From Streptomyces sp. CB01249 (GTDB taxonomy: Bacteria; Actinomycetota; Actinomycetes; Streptomycetales; Streptomycetaceae), in NCBI RefSeq assembly GCF_001905735.1, contig NZ_LISW01000005.1:151969-215968 (forward strand): 64,000 nucleotides of DNA, given 5' to 3'. Each line of letters begins with the position of its first letter. Position 1 is the stretch's first letter. Position numbers and translations under genes: made by a program. A model generated the notes under the pieces. The model saw only the letters and a list, made by a program, of their open reading frames with translations. It was not told where the DNA came from and did no database searches. This document shows positions 33,856 to 42,442 of this stretch, in pieces.

Positions 33856-34169
33856 CGTCAGTGCTCCTTCGGCCCTTCGCCCGGGACGCCCGGACACGGC
33901 ACGCGGTGCTCGTCCGGTGGAACGAGCGGGCGCGCCGCGCGGCACGAATCGGTCGCGGACATCCTGCATTCTCGCGGTCGTTCGCCGCCGCGGCAGCTCA
34001 TTTCGCCACGGCCCGCTGTGGACTGCGCCACGTTGCGCGTCCCAGGGTTCTGCCGTACCACAACGGGGACCAAAACGGTCCCCTTTTCCGGACATTGACG
34101 AACGAAGCGACGAACGTCCGGGAGCGGTGCGACGATCGGCCAGCCTACCTCGCACCGCTTGCCGACGGG
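33856..34169. other. 314-bp leader region between cobL and bluB-cobT
   Basis: No convincing gene. It contains a hairpin at 34065-34083 (GGGGACC/GGTCCCC, 5-nt loop, followed on the plus strand by TTTT), an imperfect CCGGAC/GTCCGG pair at 34088-34121 enclosing the direct repeat GACGAACG, and a Cys-containing TTG frame (33858-34073) I do not trust. The B12 box of cobalamin riboswitches was looked for and not seen. Confidence 0.5.
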
Positions 34170-35408
34170 TCAGGGGGCAAGGTCCGAACGAAGTGCGGAA
34201 AGCAGAAAGACGACCGTGCGTTCGCGCTCCGACCAGGCGGTCGTGTCGAGTTCGACGGACTGGAGGAGCGAGCAGTCGACCGTGTAGCCGTTTCCGGCCA
34301 GTGCGGCACCCAGTGCCTCGGCCTCGTCGCGGGTGGAGGCGTGTGTGACGATCCGCTCCGGGCGACGGTCCGCGACGGCGGTGGCGACGGGGACACCGCC
34401 GCCTCCGATGCGTACGACGTCGGGTTCGGGCAGCCGTTCCAGTACGTGCGGGGCGCGGCCCTCGACCACCTGGAGCTGGACGCCGAAGGCGCGGGCGGCG
34501 GCCGTGGTGCGGGCGCAGGCGTCGGGGTCGCTGTCCACGGCCAGGACCGCCGCGCCGAAGCGGGCCGCCTCGACGGCCAGCGCGCCGCCCCCGGAGCCGA
34601 TGTCCCAGACGAGGTCGCCGGTGCGGGGGCCGAGGTGGGCGAGCTGGGCGGCGCGCAGGACGGGGCCCTCGCCCTCGCCGCTCTCCCCCGCCGGGCGGGC
34701 GCCGGGGTCCGGGTAGGCGCCGGCGGGCAGGGCCCATCCCCGTACGCCCTGCGGGTAGGCGGGGTGGCGGCCGGCGATCCAGGCGCCCTCGGCCTGCTGT
34801 TCGGGGCCGCCGCCGATGACGATGACGACGTTGGGGTCGCGCCAGACGTGGTCGGCGGCGGTGTCCGAGGTGACGACGGTGACCTGTTCGCGGTCGGTGC
34901 CCAGTTCCTCGCAGATGACGAACGTGCGGTGGACGCCTTCGAGGAGCAGGGCCAGTTCGGCGGGTCCGGCGCCGGGCGAGGTGAGGACGGCGACCTTGTG
35001 GTGGGCGCGGCAGACGTTCACGGCGCGGCGCAGGGTGCGGGGGTGGGCGACGACCGTCTGGGCGTCCTCCCAGGGCATGCCGGCGCGGGCGAAGGCGGTG
35101 GCGACGGAGGAGACGGCCGGGACGACCTCGACCTCCAGGCCGTGCTGCGGGGCGCGCAGGGTGCGGACGACGCCGAAGAAGCCGGGGTCGCCGTCGGCGA
35201 GGACGACGGCGCTGCCGCGGTGGCCCGCGATGCGGCGGGCCGCGAGGTCGACGGAGCCGAGGCGGATGCGTTCGGCGCTCCGGGGGACTTCGGGCAGCGC
35301 GAGGTGGTGGGCGGCTCCGGCGACCAGGGTCGCGGCCGAGAGCGCTGCGGTGGCCGCTCTGGTCAGCGGCGAACCGTCCCAGCCGATCACTGTGACCCGG
35401 TCGGCCAT
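34170..35408 (-). CDS. cobL: Precorrin-6Y C5,15-methyltransferase (CbiE-CbiT fusion)
   Basis: Bifunctional enzyme of 412 aa of cobalamin synthesis. Residues 1-about 210 are the CbiE-type SAM methyltransferase (VTVIGWDG, LADGDPGFFGVVRTL, VPAVSSVATAFARAGMPWED). Residues about 240-412 are CbiT, with the class I SAM motif DLVWDIGSGGGALAVEAA and decarboxylase/methylase core PDVVRIGGGG. ATG 35408 (MADRVTVIG) has AGGAG upstream but at a long spacing. It is upstream of bluB-cobT on the same strand. Confidence 0.93.
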   Translation of the reverse strand: MADRVTVIGWDGSPLTRAATAALSAATLVAGAAHHLALPEVPRSAERIRLGSVDLAARRIAGHRGSAVVLADGDPGFFGVVRTLRAPQHGLEVEVVPAVSSVATAFARAGMPWEDAQTVVAHPRTLRRAVNVCRAHHKVAVLTSPGAGPAELALLLEGVHRTFVICEELGTDREQVTVVTSDTAADHVWRDPNVVIVIGGGPEQQAEGAWIAGRHPAYPQGVRGWALPAGAYPDPGARPAGESGEGEGPVLRAAQLAHLGPRTGDLVWDIGSGGGALAVEAARFGAAVLAVDSDPDACARTTAAARAFGVQLQVVEGRAPHVLERLPEPDVVRIGGGGVPVATAVADRRPERIVTHASTRDEAEALGAALAGNGYTVDCSLLQSVELDTTAWSERERTVVFLLSALRSDLAP

Positions 35409-35516
35409 CTTGGTGTCATTCTCCTGGAGTCGTCGCAGGCGGGGCGGGTTGCCCGGGAGCAGGCAGGGTGAGGTTACCGGGTCGCCTCCCACGGGGCACC
35501 GGGGCCCCGTCGCCGG

Positions 35517-36155
35517 TCAGTTCCAGTCGTTGTAGGTGCCGTAGCCGCCGGCGTCGGCGAGCTGTTCGGCGACGCCTTCGAGGTCTTCGGGGAGCAGGCC
35601 CCAGACGATGAGGTCGGTGCGGATGTCGGTCCACCCGCCGTCCTCGGTCTGGGAACGCGCTATGCGGGCGTTGCGCAGGACGCCCTCGCTGATGCAGCCG
35701 AGTTTCTGGGCGACCTGCTGGGAGGCGGTGTTGTCGGCGGCGGTGCGCAGTTCGATGCGCTCGAAGCCCTGGTCGCGGAAGAGCCACTGGGCGACGGCGA
35801 GCACGGACTCGGTGGCGTAGCCCTCGCCGCGGGCCCAGGGTGCGGTGATGTAGTCGGCCTCGGTGGACAGGGTGCGCCAGTCGGTGTTGTGGAGCCGTAC
35901 GGAGCCGACGAGGCGCTGGGTGAGGAACTCGGTGACGGCCAGGGCGATCCCGTCGCCCTTGGTGCGGTGTGCCGGAGCGATTCTGCGCACCCACCGTTCG
36001 GCGTCGACCTGGGTGTAGGGGTGGGGGGCGTCGGTCCAGGCGGTGACCAGTTCGTCGTTCATCATCTCGATGTACGCGGGGAGGTCCGCCATGTCGAATG
36101 GGCGCATCACCAGCCGGTCCGTGCTGATGGAGATGTCCGGGAAGGTGGAAGTCAT
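35517..36155 (-). CDS. RimJ/RimL-type GNAT acetyltransferase
   Basis: Protein of 212 aa with the GNAT_3 pattern: TDRLVMRPFDMADLPAYI, DYITAPWARGEGYATESV (acetyl-CoA loop) and ELRTAADNTASQQVAQKLG. ATG 36155 has GGAG 7 nt upstream. It lies after the met operon terminator, so it has its own promoter in the 80 bp before it. Substrate unknown. Confidence 0.88.
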   Translation of the reverse strand: MTSTFPDISISTDRLVMRPFDMADLPAYIEMMNDELVTAWTDAPHPYTQVDAERWVRRIAPAHRTKGDGIALAVTEFLTQRLVGSVRLHNTDWRTLSTEADYITAPWARGEGYATESVLAVAQWLFRDQGFERIELRTAADNTASQQVAQKLGCISEGVLRNARIARSQTEDGGWTDIRTDLIVWGLLPEDLEGVAEQLADAGGYGTYNDWN

Positions 36156-36236
36156 GCGCAGCTCCATGCCGAAGACCGTGTAAATGCACAGCATGCAGCA
36201 TCGCGGGGGGCGCGTGCATGGCCGGGTGGGTACGGC

Positions 36237-36274
36237 GGAGCCCCGCACCCCCCGGGCGGGGTGTGCGGGGCTCC
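36237..36274 (-). terminator. Hairpin terminator of the metN-metI-metQ operon
   Basis: GGAGCCCCGCA / TGCGGGGCTCC with further pairing of CCCC and GGGG runs near the loop, 22 bp past the metQ stop. Confidence 0.75.
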
Positions 36275-36296
36275 TGGCGCAAGTGCCGCGTACGGG

Positions 36297-37154
36297 TCAG
36301 GACTTGGCGTCACCGAAGGCCGGGACGACCGAGCCCTGGTAGGTGTCCTCGATGAACTTCTTGACCTCGTCGGAGTGGAGGAGCTTCACGAGCTTCTGGA
36401 CGCGGGGGTCCTTCTCGTTGCCCTTCTTCACGGCGATGATGTTGGCGTACGGGTTGCCGTCGGCCTTCTCCAGGACGAGGGCGTCCTTCGCGGGCTTGAG
36501 CTTGGCCTCGATGGCGTAGTTGCCGTTGATGACGGCGGCGTCCACGTCGTTGAGGGCGCGCGGGACCGTGGCGGCCTCCAGCTCCTTGAACTCCAGGCCC
36601 TTCTTGTCGGTGATGTCGCTCAGCTTGGCGCTGGTGCCGACGCCGGACTTGAGGGTGATGAGGCCGTTCTCGGCGAGCAGCTGGAGCGCGCGGCCCTCGT
36701 TGGTGGTGTCGTTGGGGACGGCGATGGTCTGGCCGGCCTTGATGGCGTCGAGGCTCTTGACCTTCTTGGAGTAGAGGCCGAGGGGCTCCAGGTGGACGGT
36801 GCCGACGGAGACCAGGTGGGTGTTGTTCTTCTGGTTGAAGTCGTCCAGGTAGGGCTGGTGCTGGAAGAAGTTGGCGTCGACCTGGCCGGTCTCGGTGGCG
36901 GTGTTCGGCAGGACGTAGTCCGTGAACTCCTTGACCTCCAGCTTGAGCCCGGCCTTCTCGGCGAGGTTCTTCTTGACGAAGCCGAGGATGTCGGCGTGCG
37001 GCGTCGGGGACGCGGCGACGACAAGGGTCTTGGAGGTGTCGGTGTTGCCGCCGCTCTTGGCGGACGGGTCGGAGTCCGTGCCGCAGGCGGTGAGGCCGAG
37101 GGCGAGGGCGGTGGTGGCCGCGGCGGCGGCGGTGATCTTGATGCTGGTACGCAC
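36297..37154 (-). CDS. metQ: Methionine ABC transporter substrate-binding lipoprotein
   Basis: Lipoprotein of 285 aa, NlpA/MetQ family. The signal peptide ends in the lipobox LTAC (Cys24). Family blocks are ASPTPHADILGFVK, NTATETGQVDANFFQHQPYL, GLYSKKVKSLDAIKAGQTIAVPND and VVPAFGD at the end. It binds D/L-methionine outside the membrane and delivers it to MetI. GTG 37154. Last gene of metN-metI-metQ, 72 bp after metI. Confidence 0.94.
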   Translation of the reverse strand: MRTSIKITAAAAATTALALGLTACGTDSDPSAKSGGNTDTSKTLVVAASPTPHADILGFVKKNLAEKAGLKLEVKEFTDYVLPNTATETGQVDANFFQHQPYLDDFNQKNNTHLVSVGTVHLEPLGLYSKKVKSLDAIKAGQTIAVPNDTTNEGRALQLLAENGLITLKSGVGTSAKLSDITDKKGLEFKELEAATVPRALNDVDAAVINGNYAIEAKLKPAKDALVLEKADGNPYANIIAVKKGNEKDPRVQKLVKLLHSDEVKKFIEDTYQGSVVPAFGDAKS

Positions 37155-37226
37155 GAAAAGTGCCTCTTTCAGGTGGTGATGGTGGAGCGCCCGGACAAGG
37201 AGTGCGGGCTTGGTGGGGAAGGGAAG

Positions 37227-37895
37227 TCAGGAGGTGCGGCCCCGGCGGGCCAGCAGGCGGCCGGCGAGGTCGCCGATCAGCTGGACGAGGGTCACGATGA
37301 CGATCAGGAGCGCGACCGTGATCAGCATGAAGCGGTTGTCGAAGCGCTGGAATCCGTAGGTGACGGCCTTGGAGCCGAGCCCTTCGCCGCCGACCGCGCC
37401 GGCCATCGCGGAGTAGCCGATGAGCACGATGACGGTGGTGGTGATCCCCGAGACCAGGGACGGCAGGGCCTGCGGGAGCAGCACCTTGCGGACGATCGTC
37501 GGGATCGATCCGCCCATCGACTGGACGGCCTCCACGAGCCCGTGGTCGACCTCGCGCACCGCCGTCTCGACCAGCCGGGCGAAGAACGGGATGGCGCCGA
37601 CGGCGAGCGGCACGATCATCGCGGTGGGGCCGATGAAGGTGCCGACGACCCAGGTGGTGAACGGGATCAGGGCGATCAGCAGGATGATGAACGGCAGCGA
37701 GCGGCCGATGTTCACGATCACGCCGACGACCTTGTTCACCGGGGTGTTCTGGAGCAGTCCGCCCTTGTCGGTGAGGACGAGCAGGACGCCGAGGGGCAGT
37801 CCGACCAGGACGGTGACGAGGGCGGACCAGAGCACCATGTAGAGGGTGTCGACGGTGCCCTGCGTCAGCAGCGGCTGCATTTCGGACCAGGTCAC
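37227..37895 (-). CDS. metI: Methionine ABC transporter permease
   Basis: Permease of 222 aa with about five membrane helices and the EAA loop (VEAVQSMGGSIPTIVRKVLLPQALPSL). NIGRSLPFIILLIALIPFT is characteristic of MetI. GTG 37895 overlaps the metN stop by 4 nt (GTGA), showing tight coupling. Confidence 0.94.
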   Translation of the reverse strand: MTWSEMQPLLTQGTVDTLYMVLWSALVTVLVGLPLGVLLVLTDKGGLLQNTPVNKVVGVIVNIGRSLPFIILLIALIPFTTWVVGTFIGPTAMIVPLAVGAIPFFARLVETAVREVDHGLVEAVQSMGGSIPTIVRKVLLPQALPSLVSGITTTVIVLIGYSAMAGAVGGEGLGSKAVTYGFQRFDNRFMLITVALLIVIVTLVQLIGDLAGRLLARRGRTS

Positions 37896-38965
37896 TTCGC
37901 CACCTCCTTGGTGAGCGGTGCGGGGACGGACACGGGGGCGGCGTCTGCGCCATCGACGAGCTCGGCCTGGAGGCCCTGTTCGCGGAGGAAGCCGATCGGG
38001 ACGACGTTCTCCTCGAACCGGCCGGGCAGTTCGATGCGCATGCGGCCGATCTGCCGGCCGCCGACGGTGTCCATGGCGGCGCCGAGGATCGAGATGTCGA
38101 TGTTGTACGTACGGGAGAGCTGCGAGATCACCGGGCGGGCGGCGGCCTCGCCGTGGAAGGTGACGTCCACGACGGTGCGGTCGGGCGCGGAGGCGGTGCC
38201 GCCGACGGGGAACAGCTCGTGGGCCAGTTCGGAGCCGGGGGTGGCGAGCAGTTCGCCGACGGTGCCGGACTCGACCACCCGGCCTCCCCGCATCAGCGCG
38301 GCGGAGTCGCAGATGGTCTTGACGACGTCCATCTCGTGCGTGATGAGCAGGACGGTGAGCCCGAGCTGCTGGTTGAGGTCGCGCAGGAGCTGGAGGATGG
38401 AGCGGGTGGTCTCGGGGTCCAGGGCGGAGGTCGCCTCGTCGGACAGGAGCACCTTGGGGTCGCCGGCGAGGGCGCGGGCGATGCCGACGCGCTGCTTCTG
38501 GCCGCCGGAGAGCTGGCCCGGGTAGGACTTGGCCTTGTCGGCGAGGCCGACCAGGTCGAGGAGTTCGAGGGCCTTGCGGGTGCGTTCGCGGCCGGTGACG
38601 CCGAGGATCTCCAGGGGGAGTTCGACGTTGCGCTGCACGGTGCGGGAGGCCAGCAGGTTGAAGTGCTGGAAGACCATGCCGATGCGGCTGCGTGCCTCGC
38701 GCAGCTCCTTGCCGGCCCGGCGGCCCCGGCCCGCGAGGGCGGTGAGGTCCTGGCCGGCCACGGTCACGGTGCCGGAGGTGGGGCGTTCCAGGAGGTTGAC
38801 GCAGCGGATGAGGGACGACTTGCCGGCGCCGCTGCGGCCGATGACGCCGTACACCTCGCCCTCGCGTACGTGCAGGTCGACGCCGTCCAGGGCGGTGACC
38901 TCGCGGTCGCGCGAACGGTAGACCTTCGTGAGGCCCGTCGTGGTGATCACAGGGGTTTCCGTCAC
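37892..38965 (-). CDS. metN: Methionine ABC transporter ATP-binding protein
   Basis: ATPase of 357 aa. Walker A GRSGAGKSSLIR, signature LSGGQKQRVGIARAL, Walker B KVLLSDEATSALD and the H-loop ITHEMD are all intact. The last 90 residues (VVDVTFHGEAAARPVISQLSR ...) are the NIL domain that senses methionine and inhibits transport. GTG 38965 (MTETPVITTTGLTKVY) is the best start, though its ribosome site is poor; GTG 38950 is an alternative. No SAM riboswitch was recognised upstream, but see the leader ORF. Confidence 0.93.
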   Translation of the reverse strand: MTETPVITTTGLTKVYRSRDREVTALDGVDLHVREGEVYGVIGRSGAGKSSLIRCVNLLERPTSGTVTVAGQDLTALAGRGRRAGKELREARSRIGMVFQHFNLLASRTVQRNVELPLEILGVTGRERTRKALELLDLVGLADKAKSYPGQLSGGQKQRVGIARALAGDPKVLLSDEATSALDPETTRSILQLLRDLNQQLGLTVLLITHEMDVVKTICDSAALMRGGRVVESGTVGELLATPGSELAHELFPVGGTASAPDRTVVDVTFHGEAAARPVISQLSRTYNIDISILGAAMDTVGGRQIGRMRIELPGRFEENVVPIGFLREQGLQAELVDGADAAPVSVPAPLTKEVAK

Positions 38966-39150
38966 TGTCGAGTGCGCGGCGCGGTGTCCGCCGGGCACGG
39001 GGCATGCGTCCGGGGGTGATCCGGACGATTTCGATCGGACGTTCCGAGCGGATTCCCGGGGCGTCCGGGCGCGGCGGTCACCGCGGGCCGGGCCCGTACG
39101 GGCGGCCGGGAAGGATCTCGCTTCGGGGCGCGAGGCTCGGTCGTGGGCCC

Positions 39151-39237
39151 TCAGAAGGCGCGCATTCGACCCATACAACGAGCACCGGGCGTCGTGATCG
39201 CCTCGGTCGCAAGGATGCGGCTGCTCGTCGTGGTCAT
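39151..39237 (-). CDS. Possible 28-aa leader peptide of the met operon
   Basis: ATG 39237 opens MTTTSSRILATEAITTPGAR and ends CMGRMRAF at 39151. Two Met codons lie within seven codons of the stop, 186 bp before metN. After it come self-complementary segments (CTCGC/GCGAG around 39105-39125; CCCGTACGGG near 39095). No ribosome site is visible, so it would be leaderless. Regulation by methionine or by translation of this ORF is inference. Confidence 0.4.
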   Translation of the reverse strand: MTTTSSRILATEAITTPGARCMGRMRAF

Positions 39238-39500
39238 GGGCACAAGTAAAACAGACGTGAGTTCACCACCGGACCGGTTGTCCGGATAGCGGACAGTCAT
39301 GGATGGGGTGCTGCGACGGTCTCGTATCGGCCGAAACTTTCCAGCCATACGGCTCTGACCTGCGGTGATGCACCCGTGGTGGCCCCGGCTCCGCCACTCC
39401 CCCGGCACCCGGGAGCAGCGCGCCCTGTGGTCAAGGCCACGATCCCCGGCGAACCGGGGGCGAGGGCGGCGGGCCCGGCGCGCCGTAATACCCTCGGCTC
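39238..39500. other. 263-bp intergenic region with divergent promoters
   Basis: No gene supported. It includes an AT-richer patch (TAAAACAGA on the plus strand near 39245) suited to a minus-strand -10 region for the leader ORF, and a GACCGGTTGTCCGGATAGCGGAC segment with local inverted symmetry near 39273. Confidence 0.4.
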
Positions 39501-39860
39501 ATGCTCGACGCCCTGACGGTCGCGGTCGCCGTGGCCGCCCTCGCCCTCGCCGCCTGGTGCGGATACGCCGCCTACCGGGACCAGCCCACCAAGGACTGGC
39601 ACTTCATCGGCATGGCCGTCGTCTCGCTGCTGGCCCTGGCGCAGCTGGTGACGGGGATCGTGCAGCTGGCCCGGGGCGAGCGGCCCGAGCAGGGCATGAC
39701 CATCTTCATCGCGTACCTCGCCGGGGCGTTCCTCGCCGTACCGGCGGCGGGGTTCCTGTCGCTGAGCGAGCGGACCCGCTGGGGCTCGGTGACGGTGGCG
39801 GCGGGCGCGGTCGTCCTGGCCGTCCTCGAAGTACGGCTCTACGACATCTGGGGAAGCTGA
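39501..39860 (+). CDS. Small polytopic membrane protein, 119 aa
   Basis: Four hydrophobic segments (ALTVAVAVAALALAAWCGY, FIGMAVVSLLALAQLVTGIV, MTIFIAYLAGAFLAVPAAGFL, VTVAAGAVVLAVLEV) almost fill the protein. ATG 39501. It ends 2 nt before the start of the next membrane gene, so the two form an operon. Function unknown. Confidence 0.82.
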   Translation: MLDALTVAVAVAALALAAWCGYAAYRDQPTKDWHFIGMAVVSLLALAQLVTGIVQLARGERPEQGMTIFIAYLAGAFLAVPAAGFLSLSERTRWGSVTVAAGAVVLAVLEVRLYDIWGS

Positions 39861-39862
39861 CC

Positions 39863-40297
39863 GTGACCGACACCGACACCACGCAGGCGACGGCCGGCGA
39901 GAAGCGGCCCTTCGACCTCGGCACCGGTCCCGGCCGGGTCCTCGTCTGGTTCTACGGCGTGTTCACCGTGGCGGCGGCGTCCCGTTCGATCGTCCAGATG
40001 ATCCTGGACTTCGGCCGCGCGCCCCTGGCCTACGTGCTGTCGGCGGTCGCCGCGCTCGTCTACGGCTTCATCACGTACTCGCTGGTGCGCGGCGGTGAGC
40101 GGGCGCGCCGGACGGCGCTGGTGTGCTGCGCCGCCGAGCTGGCCGGGGTGCTGATCGTGGGGACGTGGACGCTGGTGGAGCCGTCCGCGTTCGCCGACGC
40201 GACCGTGTGGTCGTACTGCGGCCGGGACTACCTGTTCATCCCGGTGATCCTGCCGGTGACCGGGATGATGTGGCTGCGCCGCGCCCGGACCGCGTAA
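39863..40297 (+). CDS. Small polytopic membrane protein, 144 aa
   Basis: GTG 39863, two bases after the stop of the 119-aa gene. A polar N-terminus of about 25 residues (DTDTTQATAGEKRPFDLG) precedes four membrane helices, the last ending IPVILPVTGMMWLRRART. Probably acts with the preceding protein, perhaps as a heteromeric membrane complex; that is inference from spacing only. Confidence 0.82.
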   Translation: MTDTDTTQATAGEKRPFDLGTGPGRVLVWFYGVFTVAAASRSIVQMILDFGRAPLAYVLSAVAALVYGFITYSLVRGGERARRTALVCCAAELAGVLIVGTWTLVEPSAFADATVWSYCGRDYLFIPVILPVTGMMWLRRARTA

Positions 40298-40321
40298 CGG
40301 CGGGGCGCGGCACCCGTACCC

Positions 40322-40828
40322 CTAGGCGCTTGCCACGTACGCGGCCGGCGCCGGGGCCTCCTTCTCCAGCAGGATCATCATGACCCCGTCGTTGCCCGGG
40401 GCGTTGCCCACGGCGGCGTAGCCCGCGCGCTGGTAGAGCCTCAGGTTGCCCTCGCTGCGGTGGCCGGTGTGCAGCCGGAAGCGGGTGGCGGCGCGCTCGT
40501 CGGCGAGGCCGGACTCCGCCGCGCGCAGCAGCCGGGCGCCGAGGCCGTGGCCCCGCAGGCGGGGGTGGACGCAGAGCCTGCCGATCTGGCCGGTGCCCTC
40601 CTCGTCGGTCGAGCCCCGCACCGAGCCGACGACCTCGTCGCCGAGGCGCGCCACGTAGACCAGGTTCTCCGCGATCTCGGCGCGCACCGAGTCGAGGGTC
40701 TGGACGAGCGGGTCGATGCGGTAATTGCCGTACAACTCCGCCTCGCTCTGGAAACAGAGGTACTGCAGCTTCAGAATCTCTTCGGCGTCCCGCACGTCCG
40801 CCGCCGAGATGGTCACGCTCATGCCCAT
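40322..40828 (-). CDS. GNAT N-acetyltransferase
   Basis: Protein of 168 aa with GRLCVHPRLRGHGLGARLLRAAE (acetyl-CoA loop) and LHTGHRSEGNLRLYQRAGY. ATG 40828 (MGMSVTISAADV) is placed 8 nt after GGGAGG; ATG 40822 is possible. Substrate unknown. Convergent with the membrane pair. Confidence 0.88.
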   Translation of the reverse strand: MGMSVTISAADVRDAEEILKLQYLCFQSEAELYGNYRIDPLVQTLDSVRAEIAENLVYVARLGDEVVGSVRGSTDEEGTGQIGRLCVHPRLRGHGLGARLLRAAESGLADERAATRFRLHTGHRSEGNLRLYQRAGYAAVGNAPGNDGVMMILLEKEAPAPAAYVASA

Positions 40829-41032
40829 GTGCGCATGCCTCCCGCTCACCTGATCCGCCGGTTGTCTCCCGCTCCTTTCCCACGGTTCAGGAGCGACAAC
40901 CTCCGCCGCGAGCATTCTGCGCAGACATCCAAGGCATCGGGAACGGATGGGGCCCAAACTCCCCTGTGACATAGCCAACTCCCCTGCGATGTGACGGAAG
41001 CGGGGGGCTGACGGGGAGTCGGGCCCGCCGCG

Positions 41033-42208
41033 TTACCTCGTCGCCTTCTTCGCCGTGAAGTCCGCCGCCGCGAGCAGGGCGGTGTCCGGGTTGTCGGAGA
41101 AGATGCCGTCGATCCCGGTCGCGAAGTACGCGGAGAACGCGCCGAACGCGTCCCCGTATGCGTTGGGATCGCTGCCGCGCCGGAAGTCGGCGGGCAGGAA
41201 GGTGTTCTCGTTGCGCATCGTGTACGGGTGGAGGACGAGGCCCTGCGCGTGGGCGTCGCGCACCAGGGTCGTGGGCTCGGTGAGCCGGCCGGCGGCGTCC
41301 TTGGGGATGATCAGGTCCAGGGTGGGACCGATGCCCTGTGCGAAGGAGGCCATCCACTTCAGGCCGGCCGGCTTCACCAGGTCGTCCGTGGTGCGCGGGT
41401 CGCCGGACACCTCGAAGTCCCAGGGCTTGGTGCCCGTGCCGGAGAGCAGGACGATGCGCGGGGTCGCGACGAGCCGGGCCAGCCGCTGGACGCTGCCGGG
41501 CTCGAACGACTGGAGGATCACCGGGGACTGGGCGCGGTGGCGTCCGTACCGGCGCAGCAGCTTGGCGAGCGGTTCCTCCAGGCCGAGCCCGAGGCCCCGG
41601 AAGTAGGTGGGGTGCTTGGTCTCGACGTACAGCCAGACGGGCTTGCCGCGGCGGCGGCCCTCGCGGTCGGCCCAGCGCAGGACCTCCTCGAAGGTGGGGA
41701 TCTCCCAGCGGCCGTCGTACAGCGTGTTCTTCTGGCGGTTGGCCGGGATGCGCTCCTTGGCGCGGAGCGTCTTGAGCTCGGCGAGGGTGAAGTCCTCGGT
41801 GAACCAGCCGGTGAGGGAGACGCCGTCGACGCTCTTGGTGGTCCTGCGGTTCGCGAACTCGGGGTGCGCGGAGACGTCGGTGGTGGCGGTGATGTCGTTC
41901 TCGTGGCGGCAGACGAGGTGGCCGTCGCGGGTGGGGACGAGGTCCTGCTCGATGATGTGCGCGCCCATGTCCAGGGCGAGCTGGTAGGAGCCCAGCGTGT
42001 GTTCGGGGCGGTAGCCGCTGGTGCCCCGGTGGCCGATGACCGTGGGGACGGGCAGGTCGAGGCGGTGGCCGCCGTGGTCCCCGTGTCCGCCGTTGCGGTC
42101 GGCCGCCTGCGCCGTTGTGGTGACGCCCAGGGCGGCGGTTCCGAGGACGGCGGCCCCCGCCCCGATGACGGTCCGGCGTCCCGGCGCGGCCTGCGCACGC
42201 TCTGTCAT
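41033..42208 (-). CDS. Secreted (Tat) glycerophosphodiester phosphodiesterase
   Basis: Exported enzyme of 391 aa that releases sn-glycerol 3-phosphate from glycerophosphodiesters. The Tat signal is RRTVIGAGAAVLGTAALG followed by AQAA. The GDPD core has IGHRGTSGYRPEHTLGSY, a long insertion (DFTLAELKTLRAKERIP, where substrate specificity lies) and LYVETKHPTYF. ATG 42208 has GAGGAG 6 nt upstream. It is divergent from plsC, a pairing that suits phospholipid turnover, although regulation is not visible. Confidence 0.93.
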   Translation of the reverse strand: MTERAQAAPGRRTVIGAGAAVLGTAALGVTTTAQAADRNGGHGDHGGHRLDLPVPTVIGHRGTSGYRPEHTLGSYQLALDMGAHIIEQDLVPTRDGHLVCRHENDITATTDVSAHPEFANRRTTKSVDGVSLTGWFTEDFTLAELKTLRAKERIPANRQKNTLYDGRWEIPTFEEVLRWADREGRRRGKPVWLYVETKHPTYFRGLGLGLEEPLAKLLRRYGRHRAQSPVILQSFEPGSVQRLARLVATPRIVLLSGTGTKPWDFEVSGDPRTTDDLVKPAGLKWMASFAQGIGPTLDLIIPKDAAGRLTEPTTLVRDAHAQGLVLHPYTMRNENTFLPADFRRGSDPNAYGDAFGAFSAYFATGIDGIFSDNPDTALLAAADFTAKKATR

Positions 42209-42442
42209 GAATGCTCCTCGCATGTGATGTACGGCACCTGTCGAGCGAGGATCGAGCGTAGGCAGGGGTACGGTCCTGAGGGCGGCACCTGGACGAACAT
42301 GGCGCGAACACATGTCAACACGGCGTATCCGGTGTGTGAACCCGATGTGCGATCGGCCGGTACCCGCGAGTATCGTCCTCACCTGCATGGACCTTTACAA
42401 TCCGTCGCCCCGGCCGGCCCGGCCACTACACCGGAGGAAGCG

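Noticed and set aside
33858..34073. 71-codon minus-strand frame with four Cys residues before bluB-cobT
   Set aside because: Starts with TTG within a hairpin, has no ribosome site and no recognisable fold. Kept only as part of the leader region.
30377..34348. Open frame of 1323 codons on the plus strand
   Set aside because: It is antisense to cobA and bluB-cobT and has the biased composition (Gly/Arg/Leu runs) produced by codon bias on the other strand. Both real genes have clear domains.
35409..35516. Cobalamin riboswitch upstream of cobL
   Set aside because: The B12-box and the usual GCCACTG element were looked for on the minus strand and not found.
38966..39300. SAM-I or SAM-IV riboswitch upstream of metN
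   Set aside because: The conserved core (GCCAGC...CCGGCAACC) is absent by eye; a covariance search would be decisive.
41228..42442. Long N-terminal extension of PlsC
   Set aside because: It runs antisense through the GDPD gene. TTG 42443 with a strong ribosome site gives the normal protein length.
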